Shown here in pieces: positions 1 through 10,634 of a DNA stretch of 30,756 bases; the stretch's first letter is position 1, and each line of letters begins with the position of its first letter. The position numbers and the translations under genes are program-made. The stretch covers positions 796,990 through 827,745 of the forward strand of contig BFEA01000567.1 of NCBI GenBank assembly GCA_003427395.1, given 5' to 3'. The notes beneath the pieces were generated by a model. The model saw only the letters and a program-made list of their open reading frames with translations, was not told the origin of the DNA and made no database searches. The stretch comes from Chara braunii. Its lineage: Eukaryota; Streptophyta; Charophyceae; Charales; Characeae.

Positions 1-525
1 GTGTAACCTTCTGTTTTGTCATTATAACTTTTGGGACGAGGCCGGGGACCTCACAATTCAACCCGGAGTTATCCTGGCAGCCTCACCCAGTTTCGCTTCC
101 GAGCCAAGCTCAGTAATCAAAACTAACTGCTCCATTTATCTCAGTCTATCTGCTGGAAACCGTGTCCAGCGTCCCAACTTTAAACACTCAGGTAGTTCCA
201 TTCTTGCTGGGATCTAAACAAAATACTGGCAGGAGGCACTACCTATGGGCCTCTTCGCCCCGTTTCCAGGGCGCCAAGTATACTTATACTGTCCTAGCCT
301 TTAGTGACCTCCTGGGGCCAAATCCAATGAGGTTCAAACAAGTTAAAACAGAATCACAGAGAGAGCCGGGACCAAGGAGCTGAGCAACTGACAAGGGGGC
401 TACTCAGTTCAAGGTGGGCGGGGGCCCATCAACCACAGTTCAATTATGATCCCACTTGCTTTCGTCTTTAACAGTTTGACACTGACTCCCCATGACCTGA
501 AGAACTTGGCTCTCGCATTCCTTTT
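1..525 (-). other. Probable 3' untranslated region of the LINE
   Basis: This stretch follows the end of ORF2 on the minus strand. I see no convincing coding frame. A 73-codon frame on the plus strand resembles nothing I know. Its position makes it the LINE 3' UTR, but the A-rich tail that would prove it is not in view. Confidence 0.5.
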
Positions 526-2291
526 TTAAGCAGCTCTGTTCATGCGCCTCCAATCAGTCCAAATCAACCTTCTGATATTGGAGAGAACCATATCCATGAT
601 AGCGATGTCTGAATAAAACGTGTTTCTGAAGAGTCTGTCGTTCCTTAGGGTCCAGATAGTAAACATTAAAGCCGCCCTACAGGAACAGACTACATAACTC
701 CACCCCTTACCCAGTTCTTTGGAATTTACCATTATCCCCTCAATGACCAGCCTCTCATCCCACTTAACCTCTACCCCCAAATGTCTGTTCCAAAGCCTCT
801 CCCACCACAACCAGATTCTTTTGGATTCGATGCATTCCCACCATAAGTGGGTTGCAGACTCCTTCTTCTTGCATCTACAACACTGAGTCTCTACTCCCAT
901 TCCGTTCTCAGAAAGTCGTTTAGCCGTGGGTATGGCCCAGTGAGTCTGGAGCCACAGCAGGCTACCAAACTTGGCTGAGGGCACCTTCCTCAATTCTCTC
1001 CACAACATTCTCAGTGAGGCCGAAGAGATGGCGCTCACCCGACCTGTTCTTTCATGACTCTCCGCTATCCACCTACTCCTAACCCCCAGTGATGTTGCGC
1101 AGGAGCTAGTTCGAGCACTATATCCAACCCTAGGCTTGTATTCCAGCAGCGGGATATCACGAGACGGGACTGCTTCCCGCCACCCCCAATGTAGGGGAAG
1201 GACTGAGAGCCTGTGTGCCGCCTTGATGCCCAAGGGGCATGTATATACCATGTTTACTCTGTCCCGGCTTTTCTCATTTCCTTTGACATGAACCACTATC
1301 GAGGAAATCCTATGATCCAGACGGACAACCGTCTCCTCTCCCGGTAGCAGGGTAAGTTCTGAAGAATGGGATTCACACCCCACTGTAAAAGGGGTGGCCA
1401 CCGCGTCCCCATTACCCAGGAGTTGCTGAATTCTCCAAATCTGAGACACCCCCTCCACGCCGACCCACTTTACCCAGTTTCCTTCATAAGCCTGGAGAGG
1501 AAATTTCAGGATCTCTTTCCAGTGGCTTGGTATATAATTACAATAACCTCAGTTACCCTATCTTCAGTCGCTCGCAGGTGGTGCAACTTCGTACGCAGTT
1601 CTGCTGGAGAGCGCCATTGTCCAAGCGCGGAGTCCCACAAGTCAGCAATCCGCGACACCCCACGCTGAATCCAGGCACGGCCGAAACACCCCGGCTGATC
1701 CTTGGCTGACCAGGGGAGGCCCTGTGGATCTGTCAGGTACGGGTTCTCAAAGATCTGTTGGGCAAGTACTTCCTCTTTGGTTTCTGGGGCTTTCAACCTG
1801 GACGGCATGATACGACCCCAGGCCCTCAGTATCCCACTCCAGATGGGGGATTTAATAGCCGTGTGCACCAAGGAGGGGGTAAGTAGAGCCACCCAAACAT
1901 CCTCCCTCCTTGTTAGGCCCCATTCCTTCACAAGCATAGAGATTGCTAGCTCCACCCAGGGATGAGAGGACCCTGCCAACAGTTTGATGACCCATTTAAC
2001 TAGGAGAGCATCAATCTGGAGTTCTGGATCCAAAATCCCTAAACCCCGCTCCTCTTTGCTCCCAATTACTTTTTTCCATGCAATCTTTGCTACATAGCCC
2101 ACCTCTTCCTGGATAGTGCCTTTCCACAAATATTTGATGGAGAGAGACCTTATCCTTTTATAGGCCCTCCTTTCCAGACCCCTAAGGGCACCCGGATACC
2201 AGGCCACTGAAAAAACCGAAGTGTTCAGAAATAAAGCCCTACCAAAGATGGACGTCCCCCTGACTGAGGAGACTTTGTTGAGCCTAGTCAC
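526..2291 (-). pseudogene. LINE ORF2, C-terminal part: RT thumb/connector and zf-RVT zinc finger (broken)
   Basis: Two minus-strand frames, 2291-1506 and 1458-526, continue the reverse transcriptase on its C-terminal side. The first has the connector typical of plant LINE ORF2, with VAKIAWKKV followed by ERGLGILDPELQ. The second carries a zf-RVT-like finger, CCRCKKKESATHLWWEC, followed by a Trp-rich stretch. The two segments are in different frames from each other and from the RT upstream, so at least two indels have accumulated. In this family the region follows the polymerase core and is thought to bind RNA or DNA. The last frame ends in RRMNRAA, probably the native C-terminus. Confidence 0.8.
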
Positions 2292-2305
2292 TATGTTTCT
2301 TTCAT

Positions 2306-3256
2306 TTATGCGCTTGCCTGTTTTGTTCCATCCAAGAGGCCAACCTGCACACCCAGGAACCGATCACACCCTTCCGCAAGGAGGCATTTAAGCCCCCAAT
2401 CCACAGCCAAGTTAGCATCTTGCTTGAGAATAGCCACAGACTTAGACCAGTTTACAAGAGCCTCTGAGAATTTAGAGTACGTATCCAAACAAAACTTGAG
2501 AGCATTCAGAGAGGTTTCATTCTTAATAGTCATGGCAAACAGATCGTCCGCCATGGCGGACGCTTTGCATTGGTTACCGTGGCCTAACTGCAGACCAACA
2601 ATGGCAGGATGATTTCTAATCATGGAGAGCAGCACCTCCATTTGTATTACGAAGAGCATAGGGGCTAAAGGGCACCCTTGCCTCAGGGAGCGAGTAAGCG
2701 GAAAACTTTCTGAGATTTCCCCGTTGACCATAACCCTCCCCGTGCTAGTTGTGTACAGCGCCTGCACCCACCGGCAAAAGGTGTCCCCAAAGCCAGCTAG
2801 TCGCAGAGTATCCAGGACAAAATCCCAGTTCACTCGGTCATAGGGCTTCTCCAGATCCAGGAGAAGGGCCACCATTTCCGGTTGGTCTTCACAAATTGTC
2901 TCTAGGGCCTCGAGGGTTAGCATGACATTGTTAAGAATGTCCCTTCCTTGTACAAATCCTGCGTGTTCGACCCCTACTAAGCCCGACAGGTACCTCTCAA
3001 GTCTGATGGCCAAGGTCTTGGCCAGGAGTTTGTATGAGGTATTCAACAATGAAATCGGTCTCCAATTCCTAATATTTCTTTTATCCCCTTTTTTATAAAG
3101 CAGTGAAATTGTACCCAGCCGCATTTCCTTTCCCAACTCCTGTCCCTCCAAGACCTTTCCAAAAATATCCGTAAGGATCGGCCCGAGGATGTCCCAAAAA
3201 ACCACATAGTACTCCATTGGAAGCCCATCACTGCCCGGACACTTGCCTTTTTCCAT
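2306..3256 (-). pseudogene. LINE ORF2, reverse transcriptase core (broken)
   Basis: This 316-codon minus-strand frame carries the RVT_1 signature of L1-type elements. KGKCPGSDGLPMEYY opens the domain. NWRPISLLNTSYKLLAKTLA and HAGFVQGRDI follow. The first catalytic Asp lies in PYDRVNW, normally AYDRVNW. RQGCPLAPMLF and the catalytic pair in AMADDL follow; the position before ADD is usually Tyr, so the box is altered although both Asp remain. The domain would copy LINE RNA at a nicked target. It is separated from the upstream frame by a stop at 3280-3282 plus a one-base frame change near 3260, and from the downstream frame by another frameshift near 2300. Confidence 0.88.
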
Positions 3257-3279
3257 TTCCTTAAGTGTTGTGTGAGCTC

Positions 3280-4680
3280 CTATATCGTAATTGGTCTGTC
3301 CAAATCCAGTTTGCCGTGATTAGGCAAACGGGCTTCAAATGAACTCCACATCTCCTGCTGGAGAAGGCTGTCCCCGGGGTCAGGAACTGAAGACCTAGAA
3401 GATGTAAGAATATTCATAAAGTACATCCTTGCATAATCCAGGATCTTTGGTGTATCTCTGGCCCTTGGCGCAAAAGCGTCGAAAGGGTGGTCTAGCTCGA
3501 TGATCAGAGAAGAGTCTTTTTTAGAGGACAATCTTCTAAAATTTTCTTTGGTCACTCTGTCCCCAACATCCATCCACTTAACCCTAGCCCTTTCTGCCCA
3601 GATCTTTTCTTTGTTAATTTGCATATTGTCCAATTTATCCACCCATAAGTTTCGTTATCCCATCCAGTACTCAGAGAACAGAGGATCCTCCTCCATGCGT
3701 GCTTCTGCCCATTCAATCCTTTGGGCGCATTCCTCTTCGGCCTTGCGGTCGAGGTAGGCTTTTGTTCGAGAGGCCAAGCTAAAATCCGAGGCTGCCATTC
3801 TGTTGGCAGCCTCCAACCAATCCGACTCTGATTCGTAGTATTGTCTCAAGGCTCTTAATTTAATCATGGATTTCTTGATTGATTTTACCAGCCGTGTGTC
3901 ATTTAGCATTTCTGTGTTTAATTTATAGAACCCTTTCCCTCGACTAATGTGGCCGTCTGGGATAAAAGAGATTAAAACTGGTCTGTGATCCGATAATGAA
4001 TCAAAAGGCATGTTAACCTCCATAGCCCATTCCGCTGCTTTGTCCTTTACCAAGAAGAAGTCAAGCCTGAGTTTCGTAAAGGTACCGTCACGGCGGGGGG
4101 TGTGTGAGACCCAAGTGTATTTCCTGCCCAAAGGATGGATCTGGCGAAAGGGATCCGTCAGATCCACGGATTCAATGAACTCACCCAATGCCACTGTGTC
4201 AAAACGGATCGGGTCTGCCACCGAGGAGTCCAATGCGGGGTCAATAACAGTGTTTCAATCTCCTCCTAGAACCAGGTTTTGGGAAGGGGGGAGAACCCTA
4301 CGGAGGACCTCAAAGAACTGAACTTTATCTCTTCTATCCACTGGGGCATAAATAGAGGCAAATGTCCAGTCTACCCCCTCAATGTTAGCTGACACCCAAA
4401 CCCACCTTCCCAATGAGTCGAAAAAGTTATCCTCCACAATCATTTGTAGATCCTTGTGAAACAGAATGGTCGTGCCCCTTTTGGTACCATCTGCACTTGC
4501 CCAAAATTGAGGGCCCTGCCATTTCCAGTGAGCTGCTGCTATTTTTTCCTCATTCAGTTTCGTCTCCTGAATTAGTGCTACGTGAGCCCTATGCTGGTGG
4601 AACCAGGATCTGAACCTGGCCTACTTCTGTCTAGCATTGTTCTCCCCTAGGCCGCGTAGATTCCAGGAGACTACCCTAAG
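3280..4680 (-). pseudogene. LINE ORF2, N-terminal endonuclease (EEP/APE type) and linker to RT (broken by stops)
   Basis: From about 4677 leftward one minus-strand frame encodes an endonuclease/exonuclease/phosphatase domain. It opens VVSWNLRGLG with the active-site Asn, then LIQET with the metal-binding Glu, then VLGGD, and closes with the SDHRPV box. This enzyme nicks target DNA to start target-primed reverse transcription. The frame has in-frame stops at 4621-4623, 4255-4257 (right after GGD, where this family has an aromatic residue then Asn), 3655-3657 and 3280-3282, but no frameshift over about 1.4 kb. The domain begins at the stop codon of ORF1 (4676-4678) in another frame, so the two ORFs abut or overlap slightly. 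Confidence 0.85.
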
Positions 4681-7600
4681 CTTGTTCATTAGCACCATCC
4701 GCCCCCAAAGGTTGGATCAGGGAAATGTCCGCAGGGGGGAAGATTGATATGGTTTCTCCACTTGCCATCACTACCGAGGTAGAGGAGCCTGTGGATGGGG
4801 CAACCTTTGCTGCTTGCCCTGCTGCGCGAGTTGTTTTTCTTTTTCTGTCCTCCCCCAGTTCTAACGCGTCACCTTTGCCCTGCCAAGGAAGGGAGAGCAT
4901 CCTGTCGAAATACTCAGAAAACGAGTTATAGTCTGTTGCCAGTTGTTGGTTGTACTCGATGAGGACATCTCCTGATACCCCCTCTGCCGTGTACACCATG
5001 TTAGAGTGTAATAAATTTTCATCCTTTATCCAGTTTAGAGGGCACCAGACTCCCTTTGATTTGCCAAACATTTCCATGTCGCCCTCACTGGGGCGTACAT
5101 AAAAGGCCGCCAGAAAAAAATGAATTTCCCCGTTCTTACCAGTCCTTACCACCTTCCTTGTACCAACCCCAGGCATTGAACGCACTGGGGCATTCATCCC
5201 CAGGTAGTTCTTCACTTTCGCCATCATAATCGCCTGAGTGGGGTTCTCTTCTAAGGTACATGGAGTTAGGTGTTTTATATTTGTACCCATACTGTATGTC
5301 AGGAAGGAAATGCCTTCCTGCGATTTTCTACAAATTAATGGGACTAAATATTTGGACCCTGCATTTCTTCTTGGCGATACATTAGTCTTTTTCCTGCCCC
5401 TTACAGANGCTNTTTCCGTTTTCCCAAGCGAAGCGGTTCTCCCTCTCTTTTCTTTTGAGGGGCGGTCCTCATCTGCTGAACTCTCTGAGTCACCTGAGAG
5501 ATCCACCCCATCTCCTGCCTCCATAAGTTCCTTCTTNTTCATCTCCTCTTCCTTGGAGGCTTGGGTTTGTAAAGCCACAGTACCACCTACCTCCATCCGG
5601 TTTACCGCTGCCTGTTGAACTGCGTTTGCAGAGCCACTGGAGTCAAACGACGAGGGGTTTCCAGCCACGCTGGCCGAGCTGGCTGAGGTGGCCAGGGTTG
5701 TTGACCCGTCCGATGTATCCTTTTGTGTGTTTGGTTTCCCTACTTGGATAGTTGTGATAGTTGACTCTATAAAGTTAGTGCCTTGTTTTTCATTCTGGAC
5801 TGACTTTGTCACTTCCTGCGAGAGTGTGTCTGTGTCAGGGTCAGCTCCTTCACTGACGCTCTGGGAAACCTGTGACTTATCTGACTCCATCATGGGATCT
5901 TGGGAACTACCGTTGTGCCCAGGTTGATTGTGCATTTCGAAAACAACACCTGGCGCAGCGGCAATAACTCCTTGCCTTTCTTCCTAAGACCCTCCTTGCC
6001 CTTGTCCTAATGAACTACAGTTAGCCTTTAATGTATCTCTAGTTTCTCTAGTCTCTTTTGAGTTTGCTATGAGTGCAGAAGCTTGGCAGTTCACGGTAGC
6101 TGCCTGGCCAGCATACTCGACTGCAACCACGGTTTTCCCTGCTCCTGCACCCATCTCACCACCAGCAACCATGGCTGCCGTTGTTCCATTATTTTGTTAT
6201 AGGAGCGCGCAAGAAACGACTTCAGTTCCAATCATACCGGCAGAGTTGCCATCTGGAACACCCTTGGCACCTATTGTGGAGTTCATGACCCCCAAGGGGA
6301 CTGCAGATCCAGCTGGTTCGAAGTTTCCTGCAATCCTGGTGGGTCCGACGGACCCCGCCGGTCCGACAGAAGATGCAGGGTTTGTGGGACCATTGCCTGA
6401 GATAGGTAACTCTACTGTAACTGCTGAACCAGGCATTTTACCAGCGACTGCAGACTTCCCAAAAATAACGGGCCTAACTGTTCCTGCTGAGTTAGTGTTC
6501 CCGGATGAACCCGTGACTCCTCTAGTGGCAATGACACCCTGCAGTCCTGATACTCCTAACCCCTGGAATCCTGGGACCCCATTTGAGCCTGTGGGCGCCA
6601 CAGGTCCAGCTGAACCTGTTGCCCAACTCACTTTCTTCCAAACACCATCCTTGCTGTTCACTGATGGGTTTTGTATCGGTCGGAGGGAATGCCCCCGAGG
6701 GTAGCCAGCGTTTGCTTCATCGCCCCCTTGAGGACCTCTGGCACTCATGCTCCCAAAAACGAAGCTCGGGCTTGAGTCCGTTCCTTGGTGAGGCTGGCTC
6801 CCGTTACTCATCCTTAACGCCCCTGCACTTAAGCCCTTTGCGTGAACAGAGACCGGGCCAAAGCCATTTAAGGGATCCCTACCTCCCAGAATGCCTGTAT
6901 CCCTGGTTCGTAGCTGTGTAGTGTTGATCTCAATCGACCGTGGGCAGGTTTCAGATGTGTGTCCATATTCACGGCATAGTGAGCACCAATCAGTGTTTTG
7001 CGTGACTATCTGTATTTTCACCAGCTTGCCATTGGATTTCTGTCAGGTTAAGGAGGCTGGAACCCTATCCCTTCTATCACGAGGGATGTCAAATTTCAGG
7101 TTATTCAACTTCGGAGAGTCCTCATAGCGTTCCGGAGGGTATTGTTTAGATATCCTCCCCACCCTATGCGCAAGCTGTGATCTGACGAAGGGAGCGGCCA
7201 ACCAGGGCACCCTCAATGCCATCACCCAAATTTTACTAACCTGCGCTTCTAATCTCTCCAATTCCAGCTCCTCAGGTGTCATCCATTCTTTAAAACTCAT
7301 TTTGTATGTCGTGCCACTGTCCTTCACTTTGTGATTTTTGAGATTAAGCATCATTTCAACCAGTTTTGCGTCCCGGGGAAAATATGACATTATGTTCCTT
7401 CCTTCTTGATGCACCCTACCCCTTTCCTTGTGATGCAGGTTCTGAGGGAGGATTGAGTCCTCAAATTTCCGAATACACTCCTATTTTCTTTCCGCCATTA
7501 CCGATTTAAAATTCCCTTGGAAGAAGACAACCACGGCTTTCTCTTTCATCCAATCTATCTGAGCTTGCTCCACCTCCGGTGGGAGTGACATCTCCAAAGT

Positions 7601-7972
7601 GTCCCCTTTGGAAGTGAACTTCGCAAACTTTGACGTGTCTGGAATAACCAATCTGTCAAAGCATTGATCCAACATTTTTCTAACTTCCTCCACCAAGGTG
7701 GGTGTGTCTCTCCCCTCCCCCTCCTGCAATCCACTCCTCTCCGTTTCTGTCCCCTCTTCCTCGTTCATTCCATCATTTTCACTGTCAGAATCGTCCGACG
7801 TATCCTCCGCTGGCCACCAGTCTACCCCTTGAGGTTCTTTCCCAGACCTTCGTCCCGCCCTGGTAAAACCATCCCTTGGTTCTCCCCTGCCGTTACCTCC
7901 TCCGGCCCCACCTTCCCCATTTCCCGTAAATCGTGCTCGTCCCCTTCCCACGCCTGTGACGCGCAACCTCAC
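4676..7972 (-). pseudogene. LINE ORF1 (CCHC zinc-knuckle nucleic-acid-binding protein), one frame with four stops
   Basis: One minus-strand frame runs about 1,099 codons and is cut by stops at 7481-7483, 7043-7045, 6197-6199 and 5984-5986. There are no frameshifts, so it decayed by point mutation. The first part is Gly/Arg-rich then acidic. The segment near 7414-7043 (KIWVMALRVPWLAAPFV) resembles the DUF4283-like region before the knuckle in plant LINE ORF1. A CCHC knuckle, CSLCREYGHTSETC, lies near 6985-6945. A long Gly/Pro/Ser-rich tract follows (6800-6200), partly in collagen-like G-x-x spacing. The last 419 codons contain a globular segment, KSQEGISFLTYSMG to WIKDENLLHSN. The protein would coat LINE RNA. 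It is longer than most plant LINE ORF1s I know. The first codons may belong to the neighbouring LTR edge. Confidence 0.75.
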
Positions 7973-8187
7973 TCCCTGTGCTGTCTTCCGTTCGGAGTGT
8001 TAGCTGTGCGGAAAAGAGGCCCAGAAAAACAGCAAGATGGGGTGTGCCAAGGATTTTTGGAAATTGAGTGTGGGGACACAGACGAAACTGAAATCCCCCG
8101 TGTTGGTCCGATGGAGCAAGTCGATCGTTTTCGCGCGTCGCGGAATGCGCGAGCGGGCAAGGCGGGAAGAGAGGGAAAGATCCAAAT

Positions 8188-8787
8188 TCAATCCAAAAAG
8201 TATTGTCGTGCCTCCCACCGGGCTACATCCCGTCGTTTAGAACAGAAAGGCTTGGNTTGTCGTGCCTCCCACCGGGCTACATCCCGTCGTTTAGAACAGA
8301 AAGGCTTGGGCACGCTTCGCGTGTCCCGTTTTCGTATCAAGTCTCGTCGTCGTTCGCTGGTTAGTTCCGAGTCTGACGTGGAGGGTCTCAGTCGCGTGGC
8401 TCTTTCTTTATGCTCGTCTTCACTCCGCACACGGTAGTGGAAACCCCTGGACTCGTAACGCTCAAAACGCTGACATTCGGTGCACATAGTGCGCGGCCAA
8501 AGGGGTTCTACTGCCGTCAACAGAATGACGATTAACTCATTAAATGGCAACAATACTGAGTAAGGTGGGAAGTGTGTATCGATAACAAACCCGACTTCTA
8601 CGAACCCAGAACAGCGGTTGGCCGGAGGGAAGTAATACTGCCCGCCGATTTGTGCAACGGCTTCTCGTACGTCCCACTCACATACACGTGTCCTTTCCTC
8701 ACTGTAAGGAAAATGTCGCGTTGGGATGGGAGATACGGGAGGCTGGCGCCCAATCGAAGGGTACTTGTCAATCCACATGTCAATCAA
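8188..8787 (-). CDS. LTR-borne leader ORF (unknown function), related to the frame at 19862-20353
   Basis: A minus-strand frame of about 199 codons lies downstream of the TATA box inside the minus-strand LTR. Its middle (FPPYSVLLPFNELIV, then PLWPRTMCTECQR) aligns with FPPFRLLLPYHQLNV and PYWPNTPCENCRR in the plus-strand 5' LTR. Both have YYF upstream, an FPP-LLP core, a W-P-x-T-x-C-x-x-C box and a basic tail. The C-terminal 40 residues are inflated by the 53-bp duplication around the N at 8256. I do not recognise the family. The CxxC could bind zinc, but no second pair is obvious. Resemblance in two diverged LTRs suggests real coding, but chance conservation of the DNA is not excluded. Confidence 0.4.
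   Translation of the reverse strand: MIDMWIDKYPSIGRQPPVSPIPTRHFPYSEERTRVCEWDVREAVAQIGGQYYFPPANRCSGFVEVGFVIDTHFPPYSVLLPFNELIVILLTAVEPLWPRTMCTECQRFERYESRGFHYRVRSEDEHKERATRLRPSTSDSELTSERRRDLIRKRDTRSVPKPFCSKRRDVARWEARQXKPFCSKRRDVARWEARQYFLD
8203..8309. repeat. 53-bp exact direct repeat separated by a single N
   Basis: Bases 8203-8255 and 8257-8309 are identical and joined by one N at 8256. This is what a scaffold join looks like when both contig ends carry the same overlap. It is more likely an assembly duplication than biology. Confidence 0.85.
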
Positions 8788-9345
8788 TCACAAAATATCC
8801 TGAGACGTCATTAAGAACAAAAGCAATTCGCGCGTCCCCCAATCAATCTTTTTGACACAAGAGAGAGAGAGCAAACACAGATCAGCTTGATCACGCATAT
8901 GACTATGGGTCCGATCACTTCAACACAACGTTGTTCCCTGGGTGCCTTGTTTCTCAGGGCCGCCTCGTGGCTCGGCTGCTGATGTCGTGCAGCATAAGGC
9001 AGATGGCATGCGCAGTGCAAACAGAGCTACAGATGAAACACTCTTGCATTCTCGAACCAAATCCGGACGACAATCGTCTAATCAACAAAAGAGTCACACA
9101 TTCCATACACGCATTCACTGTGGAAGGTGCAAAAATGAGACATGCACAAGAAAAAATGGATCGCATTACTCAGTACACACGCATCCACCGTTCACAAGAC
9201 AAGAAGACAGGGTCCTTGCGTAGGAGGATTACCCAGGAAACTAATGGAAGAGTTCCGGAAGAAGTTCTTTCACACTGAATGCCGACTCATTTCCATTCAA
9301 GAGCGGGACAATCATTCAGACGCATCATCATTCAAGAGGAGAGTG

Positions 9346-9367
9346 AGAGAGAGAGAGAGAGAGAGAG
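9346..9367. repeat. (GA)n microsatellite
   Basis: An uninterrupted run of GA dinucleotides lies inside the minus-strand LTR. A comparable GA run lies downstream of the TATA box in the plus-strand 3' LTR near 30069-30083, so the tract may be an old part of this LTR. Confidence 0.8.
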
Positions 9368-9715
9368 TCAAAATAGAAGACGACAAGGTCCGAAAAGAGA
9401 AAAGGTCGGCGTCGCCGCCTTACACTCACGCCAAGGATAACAATCCGCAACAAAGGCGCATTCGCCGTTAATTCCACTATGGCCCCGGGCCAATCACTCA
9501 CTCAACTCCAATCATCGAACCTCATACCTGCACCGACGATCCCGGCCGTCGCGTGCTAACTCCCACCACTGCGATCGTCACCCCGCTGTCGTAAACTCGA
9601 CACGGTTAGGCCGGATTCGACCGACTCGCATCAATCCACTCTACCTACCCACTGCTTCTTGGAAGCTGGCTTAGGAGTCCAGAACATAAGAGAGATTTGC
9701 GGACGTGCTTGCGGG

Positions 9716-9722
9716 TTTTATA
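9716..9722 (-). promoter_or_regulatory. TATA box of the minus-strand LTR
   Basis: The minus strand reads ACTATAAAACCCG. The equivalent positions are ACTATAAATTCCG on the minus strand at 17650-17656 and GCTATAAATTCCG in the plus 3' LTR at 29806. All three are followed within about 60 bases by a CTCTC/TTCTCTTA stretch and a CCAGCT motif. Agreement in three diverged LTRs supports a core promoter. No start site can be proven from sequence. Confidence 0.6.
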
Positions 9723-10634
9723 GTTGTGACAGGGGAGATAGAAGGGGGAGAAAGCGACAGGAAAGTTGAGGTGTAAGAGGAGAAGCAGGAGGAGAAGACT
9801 TTGAGAAGAGTGCTCTACGAACGCCATGCTGATCCCTCGCAACTCAAGGTTCAACCAATCAGATTCGTCGCGCGATAGGAAGGTCCTATCGATCCACGCA
9901 CCTGATTGGCGAGCGGGAGTTATCGAGGGATCGACCGGGCGTCGTACGCCAGACCTAGATGGTGAAAAGAGAAAAGACGCGAGAGGTGGCGCAAGACGGG
10001 TCCAAGATTCAGATGATCAAGAGAGGGAAATGGGCGCGCAAAAGCAAGGCGGGAAAGAGAGAGAGGGAGAAGGAAAAACAGTTACGGGGAGAGAGAAAAA
10101 GGAGGGAGAAGGGAAGGGAGGCGCGGGAGGGAGCGATGCGGGGGACAGAGAGGAGGAAGTTTTTGCATGCACGGCGCCGTCAACAAAAAAAAAAGAAAAA
10201 GGCATCAAAACAGTTACAGCTTGCTTCTATCCTAATTCAAAATTGAAATCACCATGTCCGCGCGCGAAAAAGCGACGCAGGAAAAGAAAATCCTATGCCT
10301 ATTCGTATTCACGCAAAATTCCGAGAGTTTTCCCCGACGCGCCCAAGAACATTCTCACACCCAAAAAGGACACGTCGAAGTTCCGCTTATCCCGGAATTC
10401 CCAACTACCGAGCCCAATTCCCAGTGCGCTCGCTAAGGCGCACTTAAATTCCCATGTATTTTCCGACTTTGCAAGAAGAAAAACAGAACTCAGCAGTCGA
10501 AAAAAAACTCTCAAAAAGCAAAATGTGGCACCCGAAAGCAAGAACTCAAAACGGGGCTTTCCTGGGGGTTGGTATGATACAAGCAAAAGAAAGGGTATGA
10601 AAGATGGCACGGGGTCGGGAAGTCGTTCGTCACA

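Larger units (their letters stand above)
1..7972 (-). mobile_element. L1-type non-LTR retrotransposon (LINE), decayed, 3' end outside the window
   Basis: Read on the minus strand, this block has the order of a plant L1 LINE: ORF1 with a CCHC knuckle, then ORF2 with an apurinic-type endonuclease, a reverse transcriptase and a C-terminal zf-RVT finger. ORF1 stays in one frame but has four in-frame stops. ORF2 has at least four stops and several frameshifts, so this copy cannot make active protein. No poly(A) (poly-T on the plus strand) is seen before base 1, so the true 3' end is outside the window. The 5' side abuts the end of a minus-strand LTR near 7965. The sequence does not show whether the LTR element landed in the LINE or the LINE landed beside the LTR. 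Confidence 0.88.
7965..10634 (-). mobile_element. Minus-strand LTR (about 2.7 kb), relative of the Ty3/gypsy LTRs at 19316 and 29015
   Basis: Read on the minus strand, it starts TGTGACGAAC at 10634, the same 10 bases that open the plus-strand LTRs at 19316 and 29015. It has a TATA box (complement of 9716-9722). It shows a match around CCAAAAATCCTTGGCACACCCC to plus-strand 20470-20492, and it ends GTGAGGTTG near 7964, exactly where the plus element runs into its primer-binding site. The bases outside the start, AACCCCCTG then GCGTCACATA, match those just before the plus 3' LTR, so 3' internal sequence still borders it. No primer-binding site follows the other end. It is therefore a 3' LTR or solo LTR, not a 5' LTR. 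Nucleotide identity to the plus copy is low, so it is a different subfamily. Confidence 0.65.

Noticed and set aside
4596-4620. Minus strand looks like a tRNA T-arm with CCA end (CCAGG, TTCAGAT loop, CCTGG, then TTCCACCA)
   Set aside because: No D-arm, anticodon arm or acceptor partner is present at the right distance. The bases are in frame with the LINE endonuclease, which explains them.
6069-6704. 211-codon Pro-rich plus-strand frame
   Set aside because: It is an antisense shadow of the Gly-rich tract of LINE ORF1.
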